Positions 56,935 to 64,000 of a stretch of 64,000 bases of DNA are shown in pieces (position 1 is the stretch's first letter; the number at the start of each line of letters is the position of its first letter). Both the position numbers and the translations under genes were made by a program. Below the pieces are notes generated by a model, which searched no databases, had not been told where the DNA came from, and was given only the letters and a program-made list of their open reading frames with translations. Source of the stretch: Halomarina oriensis (GTDB lineage: Archaea > Halobacteriota > Halobacteria > Halobacteriales > Haloarculaceae); the NCBI RefSeq assembly GCF_009791395.1, contig NZ_WSZK01000015.1, forward strand, positions 248,001 to 312,000, in the 5' to 3' direction.

Positions 56935-58626
56935 TCAGACCGCCTCGATGCCCTCCGTACCGGTGCGAATCTGCCGGGCGTACTCGACGGGCAGGACGAA
57001 CACCTTCCCGTCGCCCTTCTCGCCGGTCTTCGCGGCCGACGCGATGGCCTCGACGACGTCCTGTGCCGGCGTCTCGGCGACGACGCACTCCACCTTCACC
57101 TTCTGGTGGAGGTCCACGACGTACTCCTCGCCGCGCCACTGGCCCTTCTTCGCGGGCTGTGAGCCGCGACCGGAGACGTTCGTCACCGAGATAGACGGTG
57201 CGCCGGCCTCGACGAGCGACTGCTTGACCGCGCCGAGCCTGTCCGGTCGGACGTACGCGACGACCATCTTGATACCACCGTCGTTCGGGCGGCCGTCGTC
57301 GCCGACCGAGCCGCCGTCGGTGCGGACGCCGCCGTCGGTCGTGACGACGGGGTCGTCACCGAGGTTGAACTCAGGGTAGGTCTCGACGCCGTGTTCGGAG
57401 ATGTCGAGGCCCTCCAGTTCGTGTTCGCGGGTGACGCGGGCCTGGCCGAGCGCCTTCAGACCGCCGAAGACGACGGCCGTGGCGAGGACGGTCCAGCCGG
57501 CGATGACCGCGACGCCGACGAACTGCGGGACGACGAGGTCGGTGCTGACGACCCAGCCACCACCCTCACCCACCGTGAAGAACGGCAGGAGGAGCGCACC
57601 GAGCACCCCGGCACTGCCGTGAACGGGGAACACCGCACAGACGTCGTCGATGTGGAGGCGTTTCTCGACGAACTCGAACACCACGGGGAGCTGTGCGCCC
57701 GCGAGGAAGCCGATAACGGGCGCGGCCCACCAGACGATGGCGTCGGTGTTCGACGTGATGCCGACGAGACCTGCGAGCATCCCGTTGGCGACGTACAGCG
57801 TGTCGACCTTGCCAGTCTTCGCCAGCGAGACGGCGCTCGCGCCGATGGCTCCGGCGGCCATCCCGAGCGTCGTCGTCAGCGCGACGCGGCCGAGTGCCCC
57901 ACCCATGAACTCGCCCGTCTCGGGGTCGAGGATGGTCGCCTGTGTCCCGACGTTGAAGCCGTACCAGCCGAAACAGAGCAAGAGCGTCCCCAACACGGCG
58001 AACGTGATGGAGTGGCCGGGGATGACGTTGACCGAGCCGTCGCCGTCGAAGCGGTTGAGCCGTGGGCCGAGAATCCAGGCCGCGGTCAGGCCGGCGATGC
58101 CACCCATCCCGTGGACGATCATGCCGCCCGCAAAGTCGCTGAAGCCGACGCCGAACCCGAGTGCGCCGTCCGCCGAGAGCAGGCCCGACCCGGCCCACGT
58201 GAACCCGAGGACGACGGGGTAGACGAGCGCGGCGAGCGCGACGGTGTAGACGACGTACGCGCGGAGCTTCGCACGGCCCGCCACCGCCCCGGAGACGATG
58301 GTGGCGGCCGTCATGGCGAACACCGCGCCGAACAGCCAGCCGACCCAGGCGTTCGGGTCGTCGACGTAGCCGAAGGGTGCGGCGTTCCCGCCGACGACGT
58401 TCCCGATGCCCTGTCCGACGAGGAAGAAGGCCGTCACGCCGACGCTCCAGGTCAGCATGTTCTTCGTCAACTGGTTGGCGACGTTCTTCGAGCGCACCTG
58501 CCCCGCCTCCAGCATGGCGAAGCCGGCGTGCATGAAGAAGATGAGGAACGTGACCGTCAGCACCCAGACGGTGTTGATGCTCTCGGCGACGGCCGCGAGG
58601 TCGGAACCCGCCTGCACGAGCGTCAT
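56935..58626 (-). CDS. amt: Ammonium transporter fused to a PII (GlnK) regulatory domain
   Basis: 563 residues in one frame. Residues 1-410 are an Amt channel with eleven helices; [18 protein letters not shown] and [12 protein letters not shown] carry the twin pore His residues. A linker of about 40 residues ([28 protein letters not shown]) leads to a full PII domain at 452-563: [20 protein letters not shown]-loop [20 protein letters not shown] with the modifiable Tyr position, and [20 protein letters not shown]. Normally Amt and GlnK are separate neighbouring genes; here the inhibitor is tethered to its channel. Confidence 0.95.
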   Translation of the reverse strand: MTLVQAGSDLAAVAESINTVWVLTVTFLIFFMHAGFAMLEAGQVRSKNVANQLTKNMLTWSVGVTAFFLVGQGIGNVVGGNAAPFGYVDDPNAWVGWLFGAVFAMTAATIVSGAVAGRAKLRAYVVYTVALAALVYPVVLGFTWAGSGLLSADGALGFGVGFSDFAGGMIVHGMGGIAGLTAAWILGPRLNRFDGDGSVNVIPGHSITFAVLGTLLLCFGWYGFNVGTQATILDPETGEFMGGALGRVALTTTLGMAAGAIGASAVSLAKTGKVDTLYVANGMLAGLVGITSNTDAIVWWAAPVIGFLAGAQLPVVFEFVEKRLHIDDVCAVFPVHGSAGVLGALLLPFFTVGEGGGWVVSTDLVVPQFVGVAVIAGWTVLATAVVFGGLKALGQARVTREHELEGLDISEHGVETYPEFNLGDDPVVTTDGGVRTDGGSVGDDGRPNDGGIKMVVAYVRPDRLGAVKQSLVEAGAPSISVTNVSGRGSQPAKKGQWRGEEYVVDLHQKVKVECVVAETPAQDVVEAIASAAKTGEKGDGKVFVLPVEYARQIRTGTEGIEAV

Positions 58627-59031
58627 CCGCGTACCCCCCTACTGCGACGTTCGTCCATCCATACTCCGAATACCGTGACGTTGTGCGTGTAACTCACGGA
58701 ACCATGTCACGAAACACACCTACAAAAGAGTTCGCTCGTGCATTTCAATATTTTCGCCGGTCAAGACGACGTTCGTGCGAAATGAGGTACAGTATTACGG
58801 ATATAAGGTCGTACTTCGTCCGCTTATCGGACGTTCGACCGCTCCGGAACCGACCGTTCGTCCACGCAAACGTTGCCGTGAGTGGCACTGACACCCGGTA
58901 CGCGCGGACGGGGACCGTGCGCTGGCGGTGGGGACTCGTGTCCATCGATGCCGACGGTTCGGCGCACGCATCCGACGACGCCCGGTCGCTCGGTCGAGCG
59001 ACGACGCCACGCTCTCTGCAAGAGCGTCGGA
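58627..59031. other. Intergenic region between amt and hemB
   Basis: 405 bases. Its left third (58627-58830) is AT-rich and is the control region of amt (GTGTAACTCACGG, TTCAATATTTTCGCC, GTATTACGGATATAAGG). The right third (58980-59031) contains a decayed copy of the end of hemB (see repeat). No small ORF with convincing codon use and no RNA gene was seen. Confidence 0.5.
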
Positions 59032-59077
59032 CTACGGCTGGCTGGTCGCCGAAAGCGACGACGCGACGCTTTCGGCG
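58997..59077 (-). repeat. In-frame partial duplication at the 3' end of hemB
   Basis: Bases 59054-59077 code for part of the HemB C-terminus, AESVASSLS. Bases 58997-59022, just past the stop and in the same frame, read [11 protein letters not shown]. The offset is 57 bases (19 codons). This looks like an old local duplication that put a stop codon between two copies. Confidence 0.5.
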
Positions 59078-60081
59078 AAGTACGTCAGGATCAGGTCCGC
59101 ACCGGCGCGTTTGATGGAGAGCAGCGACTCGTGGGCCGCGGCGTCGAGGTCCAGCCACCCCTTCTCGGCGGCGGCGTGGAGCATCGCGTACTCACCCGAG
59201 ACGTTGTACGCGGCGACGGGGTAGTCGGACGCCTCGCGGACGTCCCGGACGACGTCGAGGTACGGGAGTGCGGGTTTCACCATCAGCACGTCCGCGCCCT
59301 GTTCGACGTCCAACTGGACCTCGCGCCGCGCCTCGCGGGCGTTCGCGGGGTCCATCTGGTAGTGCCGGCGGTCACCGAACGCGGGCGCACCGTCGGCGGC
59401 GTCACGGAACGGCCCGTAGAACGACGACTCGAACTTCGCGGCGTAGCTCATGATGGGCACGTCCGTGTGCCCCGCCGAATCGAGCGCCTCGCGGATCGCG
59501 CCGACCATCCCGTCGGTCATGCTGGACGGTGCGACCATGTCCGCGCCCGCGTCGGCCTGCGAGACGGCGGTTCGCGCGAGCAGGTCGAGCGTCTCGTCGT
59601 TCTTCACCGTCAGGGTGGGGTCATCGGCGGCGTGGTCCTCGACGACATCGTCTCGGCGGAGCCGCTCCCAGCGCTCCTTCGCTTCGCTCTCGAGAACCCC
59701 GCAGTGCCCGTGGCTGGTGTACTCACAGAGACAGACGTCGCCGACGACGTAGGCGTCGGTCTCCTCGCTGACCGCCCGCATCGCTCGCTGGACGACGCCG
59801 TCCTCGGCGTACGCCCGCGACCCGACCGCGTCTTTCTCCTCGGGGATGCCGAACAGCATCACCGCCTGTACGCCCGTCGCCAGCACCTCCTCGACACGCT
59901 CGACGATACCCGAGACCGGCACGCGCGGATGACCGGGCATCGACCCGATTGGCACCCGTTCGTCGGTCGTCGCGTCGACGAACACGGGGGCGATGAGGTC
60001 CGAGGGCGACAGCGACGTCTCGCGGACGAGCGGTCGAATCCCGTCGGTTCTGAGCCGGCGGGGACGGTGAGTGAGGTCCAT
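59032..60081 (-). CDS. hemB: Delta-aminolevulinic acid dehydratase (porphobilinogen synthase)
   Basis: 349 residues. Condenses two 5-aminolevulinates into porphobilinogen. [19 protein letters not shown] start; zinc site [12 protein letters not shown]; Schiff-base lysines in [14 protein letters not shown] and [25 protein letters not shown] near the C-terminus. Complete. Close to, but not in an operon with, hemL and hemC-cobA-hemD. Confidence 0.96.
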   Translation of the reverse strand: MDLTHRPRRLRTDGIRPLVRETSLSPSDLIAPVFVDATTDERVPIGSMPGHPRVPVSGIVERVEEVLATGVQAVMLFGIPEEKDAVGSRAYAEDGVVQRAMRAVSEETDAYVVGDVCLCEYTSHGHCGVLESEAKERWERLRRDDVVEDHAADDPTLTVKNDETLDLLARTAVSQADAGADMVAPSSMTDGMVGAIREALDSAGHTDVPIMSYAAKFESSFYGPFRDAADGAPAFGDRRHYQMDPANAREARREVQLDVEQGADVLMVKPALPYLDVVRDVREASDYPVAAYNVSGEYAMLHAAAEKGWLDLDAAAHESLLSIKRAGADLILTYFAESVASSLSATSQP

Positions 60082-60258
60082 ACCCGACAGTCGGAACGGG
60101 CGGTGAAAGCCGTTGTCGATGCGGTGGGCCGAACACCACCGAACACCCACACGACCCGACTCACGACGTCGGCATCGAGACAGCGATACGACGAGGAGAG
60201 GCGTGTTCGAGACGACCGTCGTGGCCGACGAGGAGGGAGAACGGACGGTGAACGACGG

Positions 60259-62466
60259 TCAGTCGTCAGCAGTCGTCGCCGATTCGGAGGCGGACTCCGA
60301 CGAACCGACCGTCACGTCGCGTGCCTCGATGGCCTCGGCGATGAGTTCCGAGAGGCCGACGATCTCGATGTCCTCCTCGAAGCCGCCGGTCTTGCGGCCG
60401 TCCTCGTACATCGTCAGGCACATCGGGCAGGCGACGACGAACTTCTCGACGGCCGGGCCGGCCTCGGTGTCCTCCAGCGCCTCGCGGAGGCGTTCCTCGC
60501 TCGGCTTCTCCTCCTCTTCGAGGTCCATCCAGAGGCCGCCGCCACCGCCGCCACAGCAGTAGGAGTTGGCGCGGTTGCGCGGCATCTCGTGGAGGTCACA
60601 GCCAGTGGCACGGACGAGGTCACGCGGGGCCTCGTACTCGTCGTTGAACCGACCCAGGTGACACGGGTCGTGGTAGGTGACGGTGTAGTCGAGTTCGGTC
60701 CCCGACAGCGGGAGGTTCCCGGCCTGCACGAGTTCCTGGACGACCTGCGTGTAGTGGAGGACGTCGATCTCGCCGCGCTGGTTCCAGAACCCCTCGACGT
60801 CGAACTCCATCATCGGGTCGTCCGCGAGTTCCTCGAAGTCGATCTCCGGGTACTCGTTTTTGAACGTGTTGTACGAGTGGGGGTCCGTGCAGACCAGCGT
60901 GTCGAACTCACAGGCCTCGAACGACTCGACGAGCGTGCCGGCCTGTTCGAGGAAGAGGAACTCCTCGCCGACGCGCCGGACGTCGTTGCCGTCGTACACC
61001 TCGTCGTCGTAGAGGATGCCGACGTCGACATCGGCGGCCTCGAAGATGGTGGCGAGCGAGCGAGCGACGGCCTTGTTCCGGTCGTCGAAACTCGGGTAGT
61101 CGCCGACGTACCAGAGGTAGTCGACGGGTTCCTCGCGGGCGTCGGTGACGTCGAACGAGAGGTCCTCGGTCCAGTCGGCGCGCTTGCGGTTGGGGTCGCC
61201 GAACGTGTTGCCCTTCTGCATCACGTTCTGGAACATGTCCTGGATGGAGGGTTTGAGTGCCCCCTCGTCCGTCATCTGGCGGTTCATGCGCGTGAACGAC
61301 GAGAGGTGCTCGATGTCGACCGGGCAGGCGTCCATGCAGGCCATGCAGGCCATACAGGACTCCATGGTCTCGGTGTCGATGACGCCGCTGCCGCCGTCGG
61401 CGACGATGGGTTTCGAGTCCGTCTCGCCGGCGTCGAGGCTCTCACGGTAGCTCTTCAGGTCGAGGATGACGTTCCGTGGGTCGAGCGGTCGGCCCGACGC
61501 CTTGGCGGGACAGACCGACGAACAGCGCCCGCACTTCGTACAGGCGTCCTGGTCCAGCATCTCCTTCCACGAGAAGTCGTCGACGTCCTCGGCGTTCGTG
61601 TGGTCGAGGTCCAGCGGGATGCCCGGGAGGCGCTTGCCCGCCTTGTCGTCGTTCGTGACGACGTTGGCGAAACTCGAGATCATGTGGAACGGTTTCGCCA
61701 TCGGCACGGCGACGATGAAGCCGAACGCGAGCAGTGCGTGGGACCACCACGCGGCCGGGTAGACGAACGTCGCCATCTCCGGGTTCATCCCGACGCCCTG
61801 GAAGACGAGTGCGACGAAGTAGCCGACGAACGACACCGTCTCGTGGGTCGGGAACTCCGTCCCGAGGATGCGCAGTCCCTCGACGACGTAGCCGCCGACG
61901 CCGAGCAGGAACAGCGACCAGACGAGGAAGGCGTCCTCCCAGCTGTTGTGGCGGTCCCAGAGTCGCTCCATCCGCAGTCCGTAGCGCCGATAGAGCGCCA
62001 CGCCGACGCCGACGACGAACAGCAGCCCCATCGCGTCCATCACCAGCGAGTACGAGAGGTAGAACGCGCCCGTGAAGAACGACTCCTGACCGAGCAGTTT
62101 CGTCCAGATGTCCATGTCGATGGCGAGGATGGTGGTGCCGATGAGCAGCGTCAGGAACCCCCAGAGGATGAACGCGTGCATCACGCCGCCGACGAAGTCG
62201 CGGTTGAACTGCTTCTCGTTGGTGAACACCACCTTCGCGGCGCGGGCGATGCGCCCCGGCAGATCGTCGAGTCGCGCGGCGTGGTCCGGTTTGCCGGCGC
62301 TGTAGCGTGCGAAGCGGTCGTAGACGCCCCAGAGGAACCAGACGACGGTCACGGCAGCCAGGAAGTAGAACATCGCCTCACCGACCGGCCCGATCTGCCA
62401 GAACGTCGGTCGCGTCACCTCCTGCTGGAGCACCACCTCCCCTCCCGCGAGTCCGAAGTTTGTCAT
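60259..62466 (-). CDS. Membrane iron-sulfur oxidoreductase, HdrD / ETF:menaquinone oxidoreductase type
   Basis: 735 residues. Residues 20-290 contain six or so helices of a cytochrome b (NarI-like) domain with likely haem His residues (DFVGGVMHAFILWG, AAWWSHALLAFGF). Then two 4Fe-4S motifs, CTKCGRCSSVCP (about 308) and CMACMACMDACP (about 368), and two CCG-like domains. The second is complete: CHLGRF, SYCCGGGGGG and CPMC. Known relatives (HdrDE fusions, the DUF3483 group, EMO) pass electrons between a soluble donor such as ETF and membrane quinone. Suits the acyl-CoA dehydrogenase in this window. A box at 62491-62497 fits the start. Confidence 0.88.
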   Translation of the reverse strand: MTNFGLAGGEVVLQQEVTRPTFWQIGPVGEAMFYFLAAVTVVWFLWGVYDRFARYSAGKPDHAARLDDLPGRIARAAKVVFTNEKQFNRDFVGGVMHAFILWGFLTLLIGTTILAIDMDIWTKLLGQESFFTGAFYLSYSLVMDAMGLLFVVGVGVALYRRYGLRMERLWDRHNSWEDAFLVWSLFLLGVGGYVVEGLRILGTEFPTHETVSFVGYFVALVFQGVGMNPEMATFVYPAAWWSHALLAFGFIVAVPMAKPFHMISSFANVVTNDDKAGKRLPGIPLDLDHTNAEDVDDFSWKEMLDQDACTKCGRCSSVCPAKASGRPLDPRNVILDLKSYRESLDAGETDSKPIVADGGSGVIDTETMESCMACMACMDACPVDIEHLSSFTRMNRQMTDEGALKPSIQDMFQNVMQKGNTFGDPNRKRADWTEDLSFDVTDAREEPVDYLWYVGDYPSFDDRNKAVARSLATIFEAADVDVGILYDDEVYDGNDVRRVGEEFLFLEQAGTLVESFEACEFDTLVCTDPHSYNTFKNEYPEIDFEELADDPMMEFDVEGFWNQRGEIDVLHYTQVVQELVQAGNLPLSGTELDYTVTYHDPCHLGRFNDEYEAPRDLVRATGCDLHEMPRNRANSYCCGGGGGGLWMDLEEEEKPSEERLREALEDTEAGPAVEKFVVACPMCLTMYEDGRKTGGFEEDIEIVGLSELIAEAIEARDVTVGSSESASESATTADD

Positions 62467-62490
62467 GGTTTACCAGCGAGGCGACTCGGG

Positions 62491-62497
62491 GTTAAGT
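62491..62497 (-). promoter_or_regulatory. TATA-like box for the membrane iron-sulfur oxidoreductase
   Basis: Minus-strand ACTTAAC centred 28 bases before the ATG at 62466. Confidence 0.45.
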
Positions 62498-62545
62498 GTT
62501 ATCAACGGAACGTCCGCTGTTCGGCGTTTTCTGTCGACCGACCGA

Positions 62546-63277
62546 CTACACGAGGGACGCGAGAACCGGCGCGAGGGCGGGGGTGAGTGCCCACCCGATT
62601 AGTGCCAGTGCGAGGCCGAGCGCCACCGCGTCGGCCGGACCGAACCGAAGCCGGGGGAGCGTCGGGTTCCACGACAGACAGCGTGCGCGCATCGCCAAGG
62701 CGAGTCGGTCCGACCGGTCGAACACCCGCCCCAGTCCCGCGACGGCGACGAGTCGTATCCGCTCGTGGACCGGCAACCGGTCGCCGAGTCGCGCTCGCAT
62801 CGCCGTCCGCGTCCGGCGGAGGTCCGCCCGCAACACCGTCAGGTACCGCGCCACCAGGCCGACGCAGAGTCCCAGCGCACGACCCGGTTTCCCCGGCACG
62901 AGCCACTGGAGCGCCGCCTGTGACTCGCGGGTCGGCGTCGTCCGGACGTACGCCGCGGCGACGAGCACCACGAGCAGCGTCCGGTAGCTGGCGAGCGCCG
63001 GCGCGACGGCCTGTTCGGGAGCCAGCCACGGCGGACCGAGGACGACCACCTCGACCAGCGGGCCGGCGAGCAGGAACGGAACCAGGAGTCGGAGTTCGGT
63101 GAGCGCCTCCCACGGCGCGGTTCGGGCGGCCCACAGACAGCACGCGACGACGCCCGTCCCGACCAGCAGGCCCCGAGGCGACGTGTGAGCGAACGCCGCG
63201 AGCGCGAACCCGACCTGGACGGCGAGTTTCGCCCGCGGGTCGAGGCGGTGTGCCAAGGAGGTGCCAGGGGCGTACAT
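62546..63277 (-). CDS. ecfT: ECF transporter transmembrane component (EcfT/CbiQ family)
   Basis: 243 residues, five to six helices. SLAHRLDPRAKLAVQVGF at the N-terminus and two Ala-Arg motifs in the coupling helices, RTRTAMRARLGDRL and LALAMRARCLSWN, identify the T component of an energy-coupling factor transporter. It joins the ATPase to a substrate-binding S component. The ATG overlaps the stop of the ATPase gene by one base (TGATG). Confidence 0.9.
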   Translation of the reverse strand: MYAPGTSLAHRLDPRAKLAVQVGFALAAFAHTSPRGLLVGTGVVACCLWAARTAPWEALTELRLLVPFLLAGPLVEVVVLGPPWLAPEQAVAPALASYRTLLVVLVAAAYVRTTPTRESQAALQWLVPGKPGRALGLCVGLVARYLTVLRADLRRTRTAMRARLGDRLPVHERIRLVAVAGLGRVFDRSDRLALAMRARCLSWNPTLPRLRFGPADAVALGLALALIGWALTPALAPVLASLV

Positions 63278-63981
63278 CACCGCTCCGGTGGGCGGACGCC
63301 GAACTCGGCGAGACGGTCGGCGACGGCGTCGGGCGGGCCGTCGAGTGCGACCCGTCCCTCCGAGAGGACGACGACGCGGTCGGCGGCCGTCGCCACGTCC
63401 CGCAGGTCGTGGGTGACGACCACGACGCCGGTCCCGCCCTCCTCGAGTCGACGGAGGTGGTCGAGGACCGCCTCGCGTGCCGGCCAGTCGAGGCCCGCGA
63501 ACGGTTCGTCCAGCACGAGATGTGTCGGCTCCATCGCCAGCGCACCGGCGATGGCGACGCGCGCCTGTTCACCCCCGGAGAGTTCGTCGATACGTTCGTC
63601 TTCCCGGCCATCCATCCGGACCGCTCGGAGCGCCGTCTGCCGACGCTCGGCGATGGTCTCGTGAGAGAGACCGAGGTTCGCGGGACCGAACGTCACGTCC
63701 GCACCGACCGTCGCCGCGACGAAGCACTCGCGGGGGTCCTGGAACACCATCGCTACCGACGAGCGAGCGGTGACGGGGTGGTCGGTCACGTCGTCGCCGT
63801 CGACGAGGACCGCCCCCTCGTCGGGCGTCAGCAGGCCGTTGAAGTGTCGGACCAGCGTCGTCTTACCCGACCCGTTCGGACCGGCGACGACGACGAACGC
63901 GCCGTCGTCGAGCGTCAGCGACACGTCGTCGACCGCTCGGGACTCGCCGTAGCGGTGGACCAGCCCCCGTGTCTCTATCAT
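63277..63981 (-). CDS. ecfA: ECF/ABC transporter ATP-binding component
   Basis: 234 residues. Walker A GPNGSGKTT, Q-loop VFQDPRECFVAATV, signature LSGGEQARVAIAGAL, Walker B HLVLDEPFAGLD and switch His VVTHDLRD. Short CbiO/BioM-like form. Powers uptake of a vitamin or metal by the T component and an S component, which is probably encoded just beyond the right edge: the sequence past the ATG allows an overlapping upstream frame ending ATGA. Cargo, for example biotin or cobalt, is unknown. Confidence 0.92.
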   Translation of the reverse strand: MIETRGLVHRYGESRAVDDVSLTLDDGAFVVVAGPNGSGKTTLVRHFNGLLTPDEGAVLVDGDDVTDHPVTARSSVAMVFQDPRECFVAATVGADVTFGPANLGLSHETIAERRQTALRAVRMDGREDERIDELSGGEQARVAIAGALAMEPTHLVLDEPFAGLDWPAREAVLDHLRRLEEGGTGVVVVTHDLRDVATAADRVVVLSEGRVALDGPPDAVADRLAEFGVRPPER

Positions 63982-64000
63982 CGTCGTGGCACCCGTTCAG

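Noticed and set aside
58882-62586. 1234-residue open frame on the plus strand
   Set aside because: Lies opposite hemB and the membrane iron-sulfur gene. It is an antisense product of GC-rich codon bias, with a repetitive R/V/D composition and no motif.
1-64000. tRNA or rRNA genes
   Set aside because: I looked for the T-arm pattern GGTTCRAAYCC and for rRNA-like stretches on both strands and found none; a tRNA scan would be decisive.

Overview
The window is chromosomal DNA of a halophilic archaeon (class Halobacteria). Base composition is very GC-rich, with C or G strongly preferred at third codon positions. Proteins are acidic. Many genes start with GTG, and many have an AT-rich TATA-like box about 26-29 bases upstream of the start codon, as expected for leaderless transcripts. 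Several small proteins belong to families that, to my knowledge, are found mainly or only in haloarchaea (DUF5783, DUF5784, DUF5786, DUF6757, DUF1931). The genus cannot be fixed from the sequence. I saw no rRNA, tRNA, CRISPR array or insertion sequence.

Layout. 1-9.0 kb: housekeeping and small accessory genes (truncated unknown gene, frameshifted NAD(P)-binding protein with a membrane partner, DUF5784, PHP-domain protein, ferredoxin, cupin, DCC-family protein, phosphotransferase). 9.1-17.9 kb: acyl-CoA dehydrogenase, HPP membrane protein, glutamine amidotransferase, a secreted protein with 300-bp internal repeats, an alpha/beta-hydrolase-fold protein and alaS. 18.0-32.7 kb: a very large Tat-exported triple beta-propeller protein, TspO, a VapBC pair, replication factor C small subunit, the ubiquitin-like modifier SAMP2, two phosphohexomutases, larB (frameshifted), a histone-fold DUF1931 protein, rpiA, a short-chain dehydrogenase remnant, ketopantoate reductase and a NifU-like protein.

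33.2-48.1 kb: a surface-glycan locus, less GC-rich and less uniform in its 34.7-43 kb core. It holds a polyprenyl-phosphate sugar-1-P transferase, two GT4 and one GT2 glycosyltransferases, two alkaline-phosphatase/sulfatase-fold enzymes, an O-antigen-ligase/Wzy-like protein, a Wzx-like flippase, a nucleotide-sugar epimerase, an STT3/AglB paralogue and a UppP-like lipid-pyrophosphate phosphatase. A polysaccharide deacetylase at 50.5 kb may belong with them. Together these could build a glycan on a lipid carrier, flip it, polymerise or modify it, transfer it and recycle the carrier.

48.9-64 kb: RecJ-like DHH exonuclease; a tetrapyrrole group (hemC-cobA-hemD operon, hemL with a frameshift, hemB); an ammonium transporter fused to its own PII regulator; a membrane iron-sulfur protein of the HdrD / ETF:menaquinone oxidoreductase type; and the T and A components of an ECF vitamin transporter running off the right end.

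The most notable items are a structured intergenic element present twice (5.9 and 32.15 kb) whose hairpin arms differ in sequence but stay complementary, the Amt-PII fusion, the STT3 paralogue without a recognisable WWDYG motif, the triple-propeller protein, and three single-base frameshifts in otherwise intact genes, one of them the normally essential hemL, which makes sequencing error a serious possibility.
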